Shown: piece by piece, positions 26,515-35,096 of the stretch
Numbering within the stretch: position 1 is the stretch's first letter
How the letters are laid out: each line of letters starts with the position of its first letter
The notes under the pieces: model-generated
What the model was told of the DNA's origin: nothing
Database searches by the model: none
The model's input: only the letters and a program-made list of their open reading frames with translations
Assembly (NCBI RefSeq): GCF_947499695.1
Contig: NZ_CANMPQ010000006.1
Location: 1 to 64,000, forward strand
Direction: 5' to 3'
DNA length: 64,000 nt
Source of the DNA: an uncultured Allomuricauda sp.
GTDB taxonomy: Bacteria > Bacteroidota > Bacteroidia > Flavobacteriales > Flavobacteriaceae
Made by a program: the position numbers and the translations under genes

Positions 26515-27510
26515 ATGCTGCAGTTCTTACGCAAAATCGCATTTCCGTTTTCATTGATTTACGCCCTAGTGGTTTTTATTCGAAACCGTATGTTCGACGT
26601 GGGCTTGTTCAAATCTAAATCATTTGAAACGCCTACTATTTGTATTGGCAACCTTAGTGTAGGAGGTACAGGAAAAACGCCAATGATTGAATATTTAATA
26701 CGATTATTGGAGAATAGACGTATTGCTGTATTGAGTAGGGGATATAAAAGAAAATCCAAAGGGTTTCAGTTGGCAAACCCCGATAGCTCTGTCGAAGATT
26801 TGGGAGATGAACCCTTTCAACTGTATCGAAAATTCCAAGACATCGTGATTGCTGTGGATACCGATAGACAAAATGGGATTCAGAAACTCGAAGCCAACAT
26901 AAATCCAGAAGTGATTCTATTGGATGATGCTTTTCAACATAGACGTGTTCAACCTAACTTTTCCATTTTATTGACTGCATACCATAATTTGTTCGTTAAC
27001 GACTGGTATTTACCTACCGGTGATTTAAGGGATAGTAAGTCTGAAGCAAAGCGTGCCGATGTTATTATAGTAACCAAATGTCCGTCAGGTATTTTGCAAG
27101 AAGAAAAAGATAAGATTGTAAGTAGTATCAAACCCAAGCCTCATCAGGAAGTACTTTTCTCGACTTTAACTTATGCCGAATCCCTGAGCAATAGCATAGA
27201 TCAGATGGCACTGAATACATTGAAAGGAACTCATTTTGCTTTGGTGACTGGAATCGCATCCCCCCAACATTTGGTTTCCCATTTGAAAAATCAAGGATTA
27301 AAATTTGACCATTTTGAGTTTGGTGATCATCACTATTTTTCAGATGAAGAGATTCAGAAATTTGCCAATTTTCAGCTTGTGCTTACTACGGAAAAAGATT
27401 ATGTGCGGTTGGATGGTCGGGTAGAAAACCTTTATTATCTGGAAGTGGCCCACAGTTTTGATGCTCGTGACCATGAAGTGTTAAAAAAGATTGTTTTAGC
27501 CCAAATTTAG
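26515..27510 (+). CDS. lpxK: Tetraacyldisaccharide 4'-kinase
   Basis: 331 aa from ATG 26515 (an ATG at 26482 and a longer frame to 26413 exist, but these overlap or abut nif3 and lack homology-like sequence). LpxK phosphorylates the 4' position of the lipid A precursor at the inner membrane. The N-terminal hydrophobic helix is LRKIAFPFSLIYALVVFIRN; the P-loop is GNLSVGGTGKTPMIEYL, followed by AVLSRGYKRKSKGF and LLDDAFQHRRVQ, all diagnostic of LpxK. The last 4 bp overlap the convergent kinase gene. Confidence 0.93.
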   Translation: MLQFLRKIAFPFSLIYALVVFIRNRMFDVGLFKSKSFETPTICIGNLSVGGTGKTPMIEYLIRLLENRRIAVLSRGYKRKSKGFQLANPDSSVEDLGDEPFQLYRKFQDIVIAVDTDRQNGIQKLEANINPEVILLDDAFQHRRVQPNFSILLTAYHNLFVNDWYLPTGDLRDSKSEAKRADVIIVTKCPSGILQEEKDKIVSSIKPKPHQEVLFSTLTYAESLSNSIDQMALNTLKGTHFALVTGIASPQHLVSHLKNQGLKFDHFEFGDHHYFSDEEIQKFANFQLVLTTEKDYVRLDGRVENLYYLEVAHSFDARDHEVLKKIVLAQI

Positions 27511-29729
27511 ACCAATCCCTGTTCTTTTTTCTGAAAGATGTTCTCTCCGATTTTTTGATAGAAAACTTCCGGTTTGAAAGGCTTGGTCACCACATCGTTA
27601 CACCCAGCTTCATAGAAGCTATCCAAACTATCGTCCAAAGAAATTGCAGTAAGGGCAATAATTGGAATGTCTTGGTCAAACTTCCGTATTTGCCGCGTAG
27701 CTTCCTCACCACTTATGCCAGGCATATGAATATCCATCAAAATGGCATTATAGGTATTGGTCTTGGCGAGGTCAATCGCTTCATTACCATTGTTGGCGAT
27801 GTCGCAGGTGATTTCCTTTTTGGTGAGCATTTTTTTGGTGATAACCTGGTTGATTTTGTTGTCTTCAACTACCAAAAGGTGTAAGCCGGTAAAATCGAAC
27901 TCTTCGGGCTCCAATTCAAATGAAACCTCTTCTAAGGCTTTGGTGTCGCATTTTAAATCCAATTCAAAGAAGAAAGAACTTCCCTGCCCAAGCTCACTTT
28001 CTAGATTGATTTTACTATCAAAGAGACCAAGCAGACTCTTTACAATGGTAAGTCCTAGACCGGTCCCACCATACTCTCTATTAATCTGTATTGAACCTTG
28101 TTCAAAACTTTCAAAAATGTTTTGCTGTTGATCTTCAGAGATTCCAATACCGTTATCTTTTACTTCAAAATACAGCTTTACAGCGTCTTCCTCTTTTTTA
28201 AGCATTTTGGCAATAACCTCAACTTTACCATCCTTGGTAAATTTCAGGGCATTACCCACCAAGTTCATGAATACCTGTGAAATCTTAATAGGGTCTCCAA
28301 GCAATTGCTGCGGAATACTTGGGTCATAATCAAGAATCAGTGTGGTATCGTTCTCATTGGCATTTTGCTTCAAGGAATCGACAACATCCTTTAAAACCTT
28401 GTGCAGTTTGAATTCAATATTCAGGGGTTCAAGCTTGTCTGCATCAATTTTATTGATTTGAAGAATATCGTTAATAAAGTTCAACAGATAATCTCCTGAA
28501 AACTTCAAAGATTTTAAGTGATCCTTTTGGTGTTCCGCTGGGTTTTCCTCTAAAAGCAAATGTGTAAGACCGGTAACTGCGTAAAGCGGCGTACGGAGCT
28601 CGTGCGTTACAGTTGACAAGAAGTTGGTCTTGGCTTCCATGGCAGAAACCGCAGAATCCCTTGCTAACTCCAGTTCCTTGTTTTTTGTGTATAAAAGATC
28701 GTTGGTCTTGAGCTTTATCTGGTTATTTCTGAAAAGCGATACCGCCAGCAAGGATATTATGGTCAAAAACGCAGAGGTTAATATCAATGTTATTTCTGAA
28801 CGGCTTTTGGATTCGCTTAGTTCTTCATTTTTGGCTGTAAGTTTGTTGATTTCATTCATTTGGTGCTCAAAACGAATTTTGTCTGCTGTTTTGGTCTCCA
28901 ATTTGGTCTTTTCAATATTGAAAATGGAATCCTTTATGCTTACCAATGCTTTCTTATAATGAAGCGACTCGCCAAAATCACCACTTTTTTCATAGATTTC
29001 TGAAAGTCGTTCATTGGCAGTTTTAATGTCTTTGAAATATGAGTGCTTTTGCGCGAGTTCAAGAGCAGCTTTTGAATGAATTATACCTTCCTCCAGATCA
29101 TTGAGTTCAAGACTAATACTTGCCAATTGTAAATTTGCCTTAGTTGCTAGGTAGGCTCTTTCTTTATCATCTGAATTTACGATAAGGGCATGCAAATTTT
29201 TAATGGCATCGTCATAGCGCTCAATATTCGTGAAGATATATGCCTCCAACAATAGAATATTATTACCGAGATTTCTATTGTTGCTTACCTTTCTTGATTC
29301 TTCAAGAAGTTTTAACGACTGAAAATTGTTGCCTTCATCAAATCGCAATGCGGCTTCCAAATAATTATGTGTGGCTTGGCCAAAAGAGTAGGAAAGGTCC
29401 TTTAAAAGAATACTGGCCCTATCTAGATAAAAAATAGTGGTCTCGCGATCTCCTTCTTCTAAAAATATCCGTGCATATTGATGGTAGGTGTCCAAAAGAA
29501 GTTTGGCATCCTCATTGTTCTCGGCAATCTCTGCAGCCTGGTCTAAGGTTTCCAGAGCTTTGCCAATTTTATTCTGATGGCGGTACACTGTAAACTGGTC
29601 GAAAATGGACTGTACATCCGCTGTAGAATTTACATCGCTTTGACCAAAAGAAACCTGGGCACATAGGAAAATGCACAGAACAACCCATTTTGCGCTGCAA
29701 ATATGGTTATATATTGAGCTTGATGTCAA
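27507..29729 (-). CDS. TPR hybrid sensor histidine kinase with fused response-regulator domain
   Basis: 740 aa from TTG 29729, whose bases overlap the gap stop (TTTGA). Signal peptide (WVVLCIFLCAQVSFGQ), then about seven tetratricopeptide-like helices (35-275), a coiled stretch, one membrane helix (about 305-328), HisKA with H376 in THELRTPLYAVTG, HATPase_c (NLVGNALKF, VKDNGIGI, GGTGLGLTI), and a receiver domain with D666 in ILMDIHMPG. No output DNA-binding domain, so it must pass the signal to another protein or act alone. The sensor is periplasmic; the ligand is unknown. Confidence 0.9.
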   Translation of the reverse strand: MTSSSIYNHICSAKWVVLCIFLCAQVSFGQSDVNSTADVQSIFDQFTVYRHQNKIGKALETLDQAAEIAENNEDAKLLLDTYHQYARIFLEEGDRETTIFYLDRASILLKDLSYSFGQATHNYLEAALRFDEGNNFQSLKLLEESRKVSNNRNLGNNILLLEAYIFTNIERYDDAIKNLHALIVNSDDKERAYLATKANLQLASISLELNDLEEGIIHSKAALELAQKHSYFKDIKTANERLSEIYEKSGDFGESLHYKKALVSIKDSIFNIEKTKLETKTADKIRFEHQMNEINKLTAKNEELSESKSRSEITLILTSAFLTIISLLAVSLFRNNQIKLKTNDLLYTKNKELELARDSAVSAMEAKTNFLSTVTHELRTPLYAVTGLTHLLLEENPAEHQKDHLKSLKFSGDYLLNFINDILQINKIDADKLEPLNIEFKLHKVLKDVVDSLKQNANENDTTLILDYDPSIPQQLLGDPIKISQVFMNLVGNALKFTKDGKVEVIAKMLKKEEDAVKLYFEVKDNGIGISEDQQQNIFESFEQGSIQINREYGGTGLGLTIVKSLLGLFDSKINLESELGQGSSFFFELDLKCDTKALEEVSFELEPEEFDFTGLHLLVVEDNKINQVITKKMLTKKEITCDIANNGNEAIDLAKTNTYNAILMDIHMPGISGEEATRQIRKFDQDIPIIALTAISLDDSLDSFYEAGCNDVVTKPFKPEVFYQKIGENIFQKKEQGLV

Positions 29730-30736
29730 ACGTAGTTTTTCTTGATAAACAAAGCTATTAAATCAATAATTCTGGAACAATATCCAGTTTCATTGTCGTA
29801 CCATCCTATTATTTTTACCATTTTTCCAATAACGGATGTCATTAAAGAATCAAACGTACAAGAATAGCAACTATTGTTTATATCAATGGAAACTATAGGG
29901 TCTTTCGTATAAAAAAGTACGTTTTTTAATTGGTTGTTGGCGTAATGTTCAAAAGTATGGTTTATTTCGGCAATGGAGGTTTCCTTTTTTACATTGAAGG
30001 TTATATCGGTCAATGACCCGTTTGGAACCGGTACGCGAATGCCGCAGCCCCCAATCACATCGGACAATTCCGGGAAAATTTTGGTCAACGCTTTTGCAGC
30101 ACCCGTTGTTGTGGGAATAATGGACTGACTGGCCGCGCGGGATCGTCTTAAATCGCGGTGCGGTCTATCATGTAAACTTTGGTCGGATGTATAGGAATGT
30201 ATGGTGGTTATATAGGCTTGTTCTATGCCACATAGCTCATTTACCACCTTAATCATTGGTGCCGCGTTATTGGTTGTACAGGAGGCATTGGAGACAATAT
30301 GGTCGTTTGGACCAATACTATTTTCATTTACTCCCAAGACCACCATTTTAATGTGATCCTCCTCAGGAGGAACGGAAAGAATTACCTTTTTTGCGCCATT
30401 TTTAATATGATAGTCTAGAGATTCCTTGTTTTTGAACTTTCCTGAAGCCTCAATTACAATATCTACCTCATATGCTGCCCAATTAATATCTTTTGGATGC
30501 TCGTTGTTTAGGACAGCAACTTTTTCACCATCAATAACGATTTCGTGATCATTGGATTCGACTTTAGCATTTATTGTCCCATGGATACTATCATATTTCA
30601 ACAGATGGGCCAACGTTTTGGCGTCGGCTAAATCGTTTATTGCAGTAACCTTTAGGTTAGAATGGTCTTGAAGTAGCCTGAAAAGCGTTCTTCCTATGCG
30701 TCCAAAGCCGTTGATGCCAATATTGAGCTGTTTCAT
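29726..30736 (-). CDS. gap: Type I glyceraldehyde-3-phosphate dehydrogenase
   Basis: 336 aa. NAD-binding INGFGRIGRTLFRLL; D35 in AINDLAD favours NAD over NADP. Catalytic C153 in VSNASCTTNNAAP and the S-loop HDRPHRDLRRSRAASQSIIPTTTGAAKAL. The S-loop differs from the common LDGPHRKDLRRARAA and may indicate a second, paralogous GAPDH rather than the main glycolytic one; both types occur in flavobacteria. In an operon with the upstream lipA and downstream kinase gene. Confidence 0.93.
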   Translation of the reverse strand: MKQLNIGINGFGRIGRTLFRLLQDHSNLKVTAINDLADAKTLAHLLKYDSIHGTINAKVESNDHEIVIDGEKVAVLNNEHPKDINWAAYEVDIVIEASGKFKNKESLDYHIKNGAKKVILSVPPEEDHIKMVVLGVNENSIGPNDHIVSNASCTTNNAAPMIKVVNELCGIEQAYITTIHSYTSDQSLHDRPHRDLRRSRAASQSIIPTTTGAAKALTKIFPELSDVIGGCGIRVPVPNGSLTDITFNVKKETSIAEINHTFEHYANNQLKNVLFYTKDPIVSIDINNSCYSCTFDSLMTSVIGKMVKIIGWYDNETGYCSRIIDLIALFIKKNYV

Positions 30737-30757
30737 GAAAATTTGGGTAAGGAAGAA

Positions 30758-31633
30758 TTAATCGATATGCTTATGTGCTTTGTACGAAGAACGCACCAAT
30801 GCACCACTTTCAACATGCCTAAAGCCCATTTCTAAACCGATTTCTTCATATTTTTTAAACTGTTCCGGCAAGATAAACTCTTTTACTGGCAGGTGTTTTT
30901 TTGAAGGCTGTAGATATTGTCCGATGGTGACCACATCAACTTCTGCATTCCTCAAGTCCTTCATAGTTTGAATTACTTCTTCTTCCATTTCACCCAATCC
31001 TAGCATAATTCCAGATTTGGTTCGGCTGGCACCATTTTTCTTTAAATAATCCAATACTCCCAAACTTCGCTCATACTTAGCTTGTATGCGTACTTCACGG
31101 GTAAGTCGCTTCACAGTTTCCATATTATGGGAAATAACTTCTGGAGCTACCTCGAGAATTCTGTCCAAATGGGTTTCAATGCCTTGAAAATCGGGTATCA
31201 AGGTTTCTAGCGTAGTTTCAGGATTCATTCTTCGAATGGACTTTACGGTTTCCGCCCATATTATCGACCCCATATCTTTTAGGTCATCCCTATCTACAGA
31301 AGTGACAACGGCATGTTTTATACCCATAATCTTGATAGATCGCGCCACTTTTTCGGGTTCGGCCCAATCAACACTTTCTGGTCTGCCGGTCTTTACTCCA
31401 CAAAAACCACATGAACGGGTACAGATATTGCCCAATATCATAAAAGTAGCCGTGCCCTCTCCCCAGCATTCACCCATGTTTGGACAACTACCAGAGGTAC
31501 AAATGGTGTGTAGGTCGTACTTGTCGACCAATCCACGCAATTGTGTATATTTTTTTCCTGTTGGAAGTTTTACCCTAAGCCATTTTGGCTTTCCTTTTGG
31601 TGGTAGAACGTTATCAACGGCGGTTGTGCCCAT
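30758..31633 (-). CDS. lipA: Lipoyl synthase
   Basis: 291 aa. Radical-SAM enzyme that inserts two sulfurs into octanoyl domains of 2-oxoacid dehydrogenases and GcvH. Both iron-sulfur sites are present: C45, C50, C56 ([12 protein letters not shown]) for the auxiliary cluster and C71, C75, C78 (CTRSCGFC) for the SAM cluster; the conserved C-terminal RSSY is in [10 protein letters not shown]. First gene of the minus-strand run lipA-gap-kinase. Confidence 0.95.
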   Translation of the reverse strand: MGTTAVDNVLPPKGKPKWLRVKLPTGKKYTQLRGLVDKYDLHTICTSGSCPNMGECWGEGTATFMILGNICTRSCGFCGVKTGRPESVDWAEPEKVARSIKIMGIKHAVVTSVDRDDLKDMGSIIWAETVKSIRRMNPETTLETLIPDFQGIETHLDRILEVAPEVISHNMETVKRLTREVRIQAKYERSLGVLDYLKKNGASRTKSGIMLGLGEMEEEVIQTMKDLRNAEVDVVTIGQYLQPSKKHLPVKEFILPEQFKKYEEIGLEMGFRHVESGALVRSSYKAHKHID

Positions 31634-31650
31634 ATTAAAATATTGAGGTA

Positions 31651-31658
31651 CAAAGATA
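31651..31658 (-). promoter_or_regulatory. Candidate -7 box (TATCTTTG) of lipA
   Basis: Exact TAnnTTTG match on the minus strand, 17 bp before the lipA ATG at 31633. The -33 TTG at standard spacing is not seen. Confidence 0.35.
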
Positions 31659-31682
31659 CGAAACTGGCAAGGAAACCCTAAG

Positions 31683-32309
31683 TCACTTTTTTGTAATGAT
31701 TTCGGCCAAAAGTTTCTTGGCGCGTAGTAATTTCACCTTGATGTTATTCACAGGTTCATTGAGCTCTTTGGCAATTTCGGCATAGCTCAATTCGTTGAAA
31801 TAGCGAAGATTGATGACCTTCTGATAGTGTGCTTTCAATTTTTTGATGTCCTGGAGTAAATTGGCCAAATTTTGCTCTGTAATAAGCCGGTCTTCAACTG
31901 AGGGTGACTCGTCCAAAACTTTTTTTACTTCATCTCCATCTGTATCCATTTCATCCAATAAACTTCTTTTTCTTTTGCGGATGAGGTCAACATGAAGGTT
32001 TTTGGATATGGTAATCAGCCAAGTTTTGAATTCGTAGGCATCATCGTAGGAATTTATTTTATCAAAGGCTTTTGAAAACGTTCGGATGGTAATGTCTTCT
32101 GCATCGTTTTCATTTTTGGTCCTGGCCAATTGAAAGGCATAAACATCGTTCCAAAATGTGTCTAAGAGGATGCTAAAGGCAATCTGATTTCCATCTTTCG
32201 CCTTTTTGATATTTTCTTGGATAGATTGTTCGGCCTTGAGCAAAAAATCTGATTTTGATGAATATTGGAAAGGAATTATTGAGCTTCTAGAACTGAATCT
32301 TTCTTGCAT
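31683..32309 (-). CDS. RNA polymerase sigma factor, ECF-type
   Basis: 208 aa. Region 2 at about 40-115 ([63 protein letters not shown]) and region 4 at about 145-205 ([44 protein letters not shown]). Its start lies 34 bp inside the end of the small Cys-rich membrane protein gene, so the two are co-transcribed. No anti-sigma of known type is adjacent. Often a housekeeping-like ECF factor in this phylum. Confidence 0.9.
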   Translation of the reverse strand: MQERFSSRSSIIPFQYSSKSDFLLKAEQSIQENIKKAKDGNQIAFSILLDTFWNDVYAFQLARTKNENDAEDITIRTFSKAFDKINSYDDAYEFKTWLITISKNLHVDLIRKRKRSLLDEMDTDGDEVKKVLDESPSVEDRLITEQNLANLLQDIKKLKAHYQKVINLRYFNELSYAEIAKELNEPVNNIKVKLLRAKKLLAEIITKK

Positions 32310-32485
32310 TCCTGTTCATCGGGAAGCTTCCCACAAAAACCACATGCTTCACCCTCTTGATTCAGATAAGGATTCTGACTGGCACATGTTCCTGCAAATT
32401 TCCCGTCTTTTTTGGACCAAATTTTTATAGCAATTCCTGCAAAAGCAAGTCCTAAAAGACCAATGGTCAATAATGCTAACTTCAT
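32276..32485 (-). CDS. Small membrane protein with Cys-rich tail, overlapping the sigma gene
   Basis: 69 aa from ATG 32485 (TTG 32503 would add six residues). One membrane helix (residues 2-20, KLALLTIGLLGLAFAGIAIKIW), then a short domain with cysteines in CASQNPYLNQEGEACGFCGK and one more Cys near the end. The C-x13-C-x2-C spacing could bind metal or form disulfides; orientation is not certain. It overlaps the ECF sigma gene by 34 bp. A conserved flavobacterial membrane or secreted protein in my recollection, but no function is known. Confidence 0.75.
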   Translation of the reverse strand: MKLALLTIGLLGLAFAGIAIKIWSKKDGKFAGTCASQNPYLNQEGEACGFCGKLPDEQECKKDSVLEAQ

Positions 32486-32500
32486 ATTCCAAATTTTACG

Positions 32501-32508
32501 CAAAGGTA
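32501..32508 (-). promoter_or_regulatory. Candidate -7 box (TACCTTTG) of the small membrane protein-sigma operon
   Basis: Exact TAnnTTTG on the minus strand, 15 bp before the ATG at 32485. No -33 TTG at the usual distance. Confidence 0.35.
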
Positions 32509-32558
32509 CAAAATACCTATCTAAAGCGCTTTAAGTTTAGCAATACTTTGACGTAGTC

Positions 32559-33317
32559 TCAATATGAAATGTTGGCCACTATATTTTTGACCGTTGGAGA
32601 GGTATTTCCACCTTCAGACTCTATGGTAATATAGCCAATTGCATTTTCTGCGTAGGGTAGTGCCAAAAGCTTGTCCTTTTCATCAAAATTCTTGATCACA
32701 CCTAAATTGACCAATTCACCATTAACTTCTGCCCACATCTGAAAACATTTGTTTTCCGGAAGATCGGGAACATTACTAACGTTGATATAGGATAATTTTT
32801 TAACCGGATTAACATAGGCTATGGCCTTGAGCTCTTTACCTTCGCGCTTACCGTTGACCGCATACTTTCTTGTAGCAGGGTTGTTAAGCACAATAAATTG
32901 GTTTCGCATATCCTCCAGTTGATTTTGCATGTTCTGTTGCAAATTGTTCATCTGGTTGGTGACCATAGTATTTTCTTGCTGTAAACTCTTGTTTTGGTTC
33001 CAAAGGAAGTAAGAAGACCCAGCAAAGACCATTAACGCTATACTAGCAGCAACTGCATATCGGTAGAATCTTTTGGTTGCCACTTTTTCCTTTCTGGCAC
33101 TATGAAGAATGATTTCTTTTAGGCCTTCAGGTGTTTTTCTGGCGTACATTTTGGCAAAAGCCTCCAGATTGTCCTGGAGTTGGTCATAGGTTTCCCTAAC
33201 CTCAGGATACATGGTGATATAACGTTCTGCCTTAAGGGACTCTTCTTTTGAAGTATCTCCCAGAAGGTATTTTTCCAGTATGTCGGAATCCAAAAATTGT
33301 TGTACTTTTTCTTTCAT
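32559..33317 (-). CDS. Anti-sigma factor, RskA-like (anti-sigma-K domain)
   Basis: 252 aa. N-terminal cytoplasmic sigma-binding part (1-90: FLDSDILEKYLLGDTSKEESLKAERYI), one membrane helix (92-110, AVAASIALMVFAGSSYFLW), a short coiled coil (NKSLQQENTMVTNQMNNLQQ), and a periplasmic RskA C-terminal domain (150-252: AIAYVNPVKKLSYINVSNVPDLPENKCFQMWAEV). Starts inside the stop of the upstream sigma gene (ATGA overlap). It would hold that sigma at the membrane until a periplasmic signal releases it. Confidence 0.9.
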   Translation of the reverse strand: MKEKVQQFLDSDILEKYLLGDTSKEESLKAERYITMYPEVRETYDQLQDNLEAFAKMYARKTPEGLKEIILHSARKEKVATKRFYRYAVAASIALMVFAGSSYFLWNQNKSLQQENTMVTNQMNNLQQNMQNQLEDMRNQFIVLNNPATRKYAVNGKREGKELKAIAYVNPVKKLSYINVSNVPDLPENKCFQMWAEVNGELVNLGVIKNFDEKDKLLALPYAENAIGYITIESEGGNTSPTVKNIVANISY

Positions 33318-33880
33318 GACAATAAAATTATCAGCAGGAGTTGTGTAATACTCGTTCCATAAATTTTGCCCAATTCCCTTAAGCCTATTTTAAGTCTGGA
33401 CTTTACAGTACCTAAAGGAATGTCCAATTCTTCGCTTGCTTCTTGCTGCGTCATTCCTTCAAAGAATAGAGCTTCCAGAACAATTTTGTACTTGGGCTCA
33501 ATCTTATCCAGATTTTCTTGGACATCCATAAATTCAGGTCGAATGCCACTTACTCCTAAGTTATATACGTCCGAAACGTCTATTTGGACTTCTTTATCCG
33601 ATTTATTGCTGACGCTTCTTAATTTATCGATGGCGGTATTTCGCGTAATCCGAAAAAGCCAAGTAAAAAGTTTTGCCTTTGATGGGTCATAAGTATCTGC
33701 TTTTTTCCAGATTTTAATGAAACTTTCTTGCAGAATGTCTTGGGCCAAATCTTCATCCCGTACCACTTTGTATGCTACACCATAAAGGGTGTCGCCGTAA
33801 TGTTCGTACAAGAGCGATATAGCTTTGTCGTCCTTTTCGGCAAGAAGTGATACAATATGTCTTTCAATAAGTGTACTCAT
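33314..33880 (-). CDS. ECF RNA polymerase sigma factor controlled by the adjacent anti-sigma
   Basis: 188 aa. Region 2 (about 20-90: ISLLYEHYGDTLYGVAYKVVRDEDLAQDILQESFIKIWKKADTYD, FTWLFRITRNTAIDKLRS) and region 4 (about 125-180: LDKIEPKYKIVLEALFFEGMTQQEASEELDIPLGTVKSRLKIGLRELG). SigK-like by pairing with an RskA-type anti-sigma. A 199-bp gap separates it from murB upstream, so it has its own promoter. Confidence 0.92.
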   Translation of the reverse strand: MSTLIERHIVSLLAEKDDKAISLLYEHYGDTLYGVAYKVVRDEDLAQDILQESFIKIWKKADTYDPSKAKLFTWLFRITRNTAIDKLRSVSNKSDKEVQIDVSDVYNLGVSGIRPEFMDVQENLDKIEPKYKIVLEALFFEGMTQQEASEELDIPLGTVKSRLKIGLRELGKIYGTSITQLLLIILLS

Positions 33881-34049
33881 CCAAGGGTGGTTAAGGTAAA
33901 ATTTTAGGGGGCTAAAATCTAAAATAATGTTTATCTCGTATATACTACAACGTTAAGTTAGAAAAAGGATTATTTGTTGGTTTTATAATCTTTGTATTTG
34001 CCAGCAATTATACTTCAAGTATATACAATTTTGGTTAGTTTGGTTTGGT

Positions 34050-34083
34050 ATAACCCCTGTTATTGATTCAATGCAGGGGTTAT
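34050..34083. terminator. Stem-loop overlapping the murB stop codon
   Basis: Perfect 10-bp stem ATAACCCCTG / CAGGGGTTAT (34050-34059 with 34074-34083), 14-nt loop. The murB stop (34080-34082) sits inside one arm. A T-rich stretch follows on the plus side but not on the minus side, so as a terminator for murB it is weaker than the others here; it may instead protect the mRNA end. Confidence 0.45.
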
Positions 34084-35096
34084 TTTATTACATTCACTTC
34101 AGGTTTGATCTGAATATTGAATCTTTTATCCACCGAATTTTGAATAAGCTCGGCCAGTTTTAATAATTCTTCTCCAGTCGCACTGCCATAGTTTACAATT
34201 ACAAGCGCTTGTTTTTCATGAACCCCCGCGTCTCCATACCGTTTTCCTTTAAAACCACATTGCTCAATGAGCCAGCCAGCCGGAATCTTAAAATGATTTT
34301 CATCCACTTCATATGATGGTAAATCCGGATTTTTCTTTTTTATTTTTTGATGGGTTTTTCTGGAAATGACTGGGTTTTTGAAAAAACTGCCACTGTTCCC
34401 AATTTTATTGGGATCCGGTAATTTACTTTGTCGAATTGCAATAACTGCATCAGAAATATCATGAATGGTTGGATAAACAATCCCATTTTTCTTGAGCTCA
34501 TTTTCAATAGCTCCATAACCCGTACTAAGAGTATGATTGTGTTTAGTAAGTTTTAGGTTCACAGAGGTAATGATGTATTTTCCCTTTGCATTATTCTTGA
34601 AAATGGAATCCCGATAGCCAAATTTACAGGCATCTTTGTCAAAAGCGACCAACTCTCCAGTGGCAATTTCCATGGCCGCACAGCTCTCAAAAACATCTTT
34701 AAGTTCTACTCCATAAGCTCCAATATTCTGAATAGGTGCTGTGCCCACATTTCCAGGAATCAGCGATAGGTTTTCTAAGCCACCGTATCCCCTTTCCAAA
34801 GTCCAGAGTACCAGATTGTGCCAATTTTCACCGGCCATTGCCTTAAGGATGATTTCGGTATCATTTTCTTCAACAACGGAAATACCTTTCAGATTAATAT
34901 GCATTACCAAGGCATCAATATCTTTGGTAAGCAACATATTGCTTCCTCCGCTTAAAATGAACTTTTCGGGATATGCTTTTAACTCCAATACCTTTTGCAG
35001 TTGGGCAAGGCCATTTATTTCAACAAAAGCTTTTGCTTTGACATCTATACCAAAGGTGTTGTAATCTTTTAGTGATATGTTTTCTTGGATATTCAC
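34080..35096 (-). CDS. murB: UDP-N-acetylenolpyruvoylglucosamine reductase
   Basis: 338 aa from GTG 35096, which shares one base with the stop of the aminotransferase gene (TAGTG). Reduces UDP-GlcNAc-enolpyruvate to UDP-MurNAc in peptidoglycan synthesis. FAD-binding segments FILSGGSNMLLTKDI and GIPGN-type region SLIPGNVGTAPIQNIGAYGVELKDVF; catalytic Ser in GNSGSFFKNPVIS and a C-terminal WLIEQCGFKGKRYGDAGVHEKQALVIVN. This is the E. coli-type long MurB. Confidence 0.95.
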   Translation of the reverse strand: MNIQENISLKDYNTFGIDVKAKAFVEINGLAQLQKVLELKAYPEKFILSGGSNMLLTKDIDALVMHINLKGISVVEENDTEIILKAMAGENWHNLVLWTLERGYGGLENLSLIPGNVGTAPIQNIGAYGVELKDVFESCAAMEIATGELVAFDKDACKFGYRDSIFKNNAKGKYIITSVNLKLTKHNHTLSTGYGAIENELKKNGIVYPTIHDISDAVIAIRQSKLPDPNKIGNSGSFFKNPVISRKTHQKIKKKNPDLPSYEVDENHFKIPAGWLIEQCGFKGKRYGDAGVHEKQALVIVNYGSATGEELLKLAELIQNSVDKRFNIQIKPEVNVIK

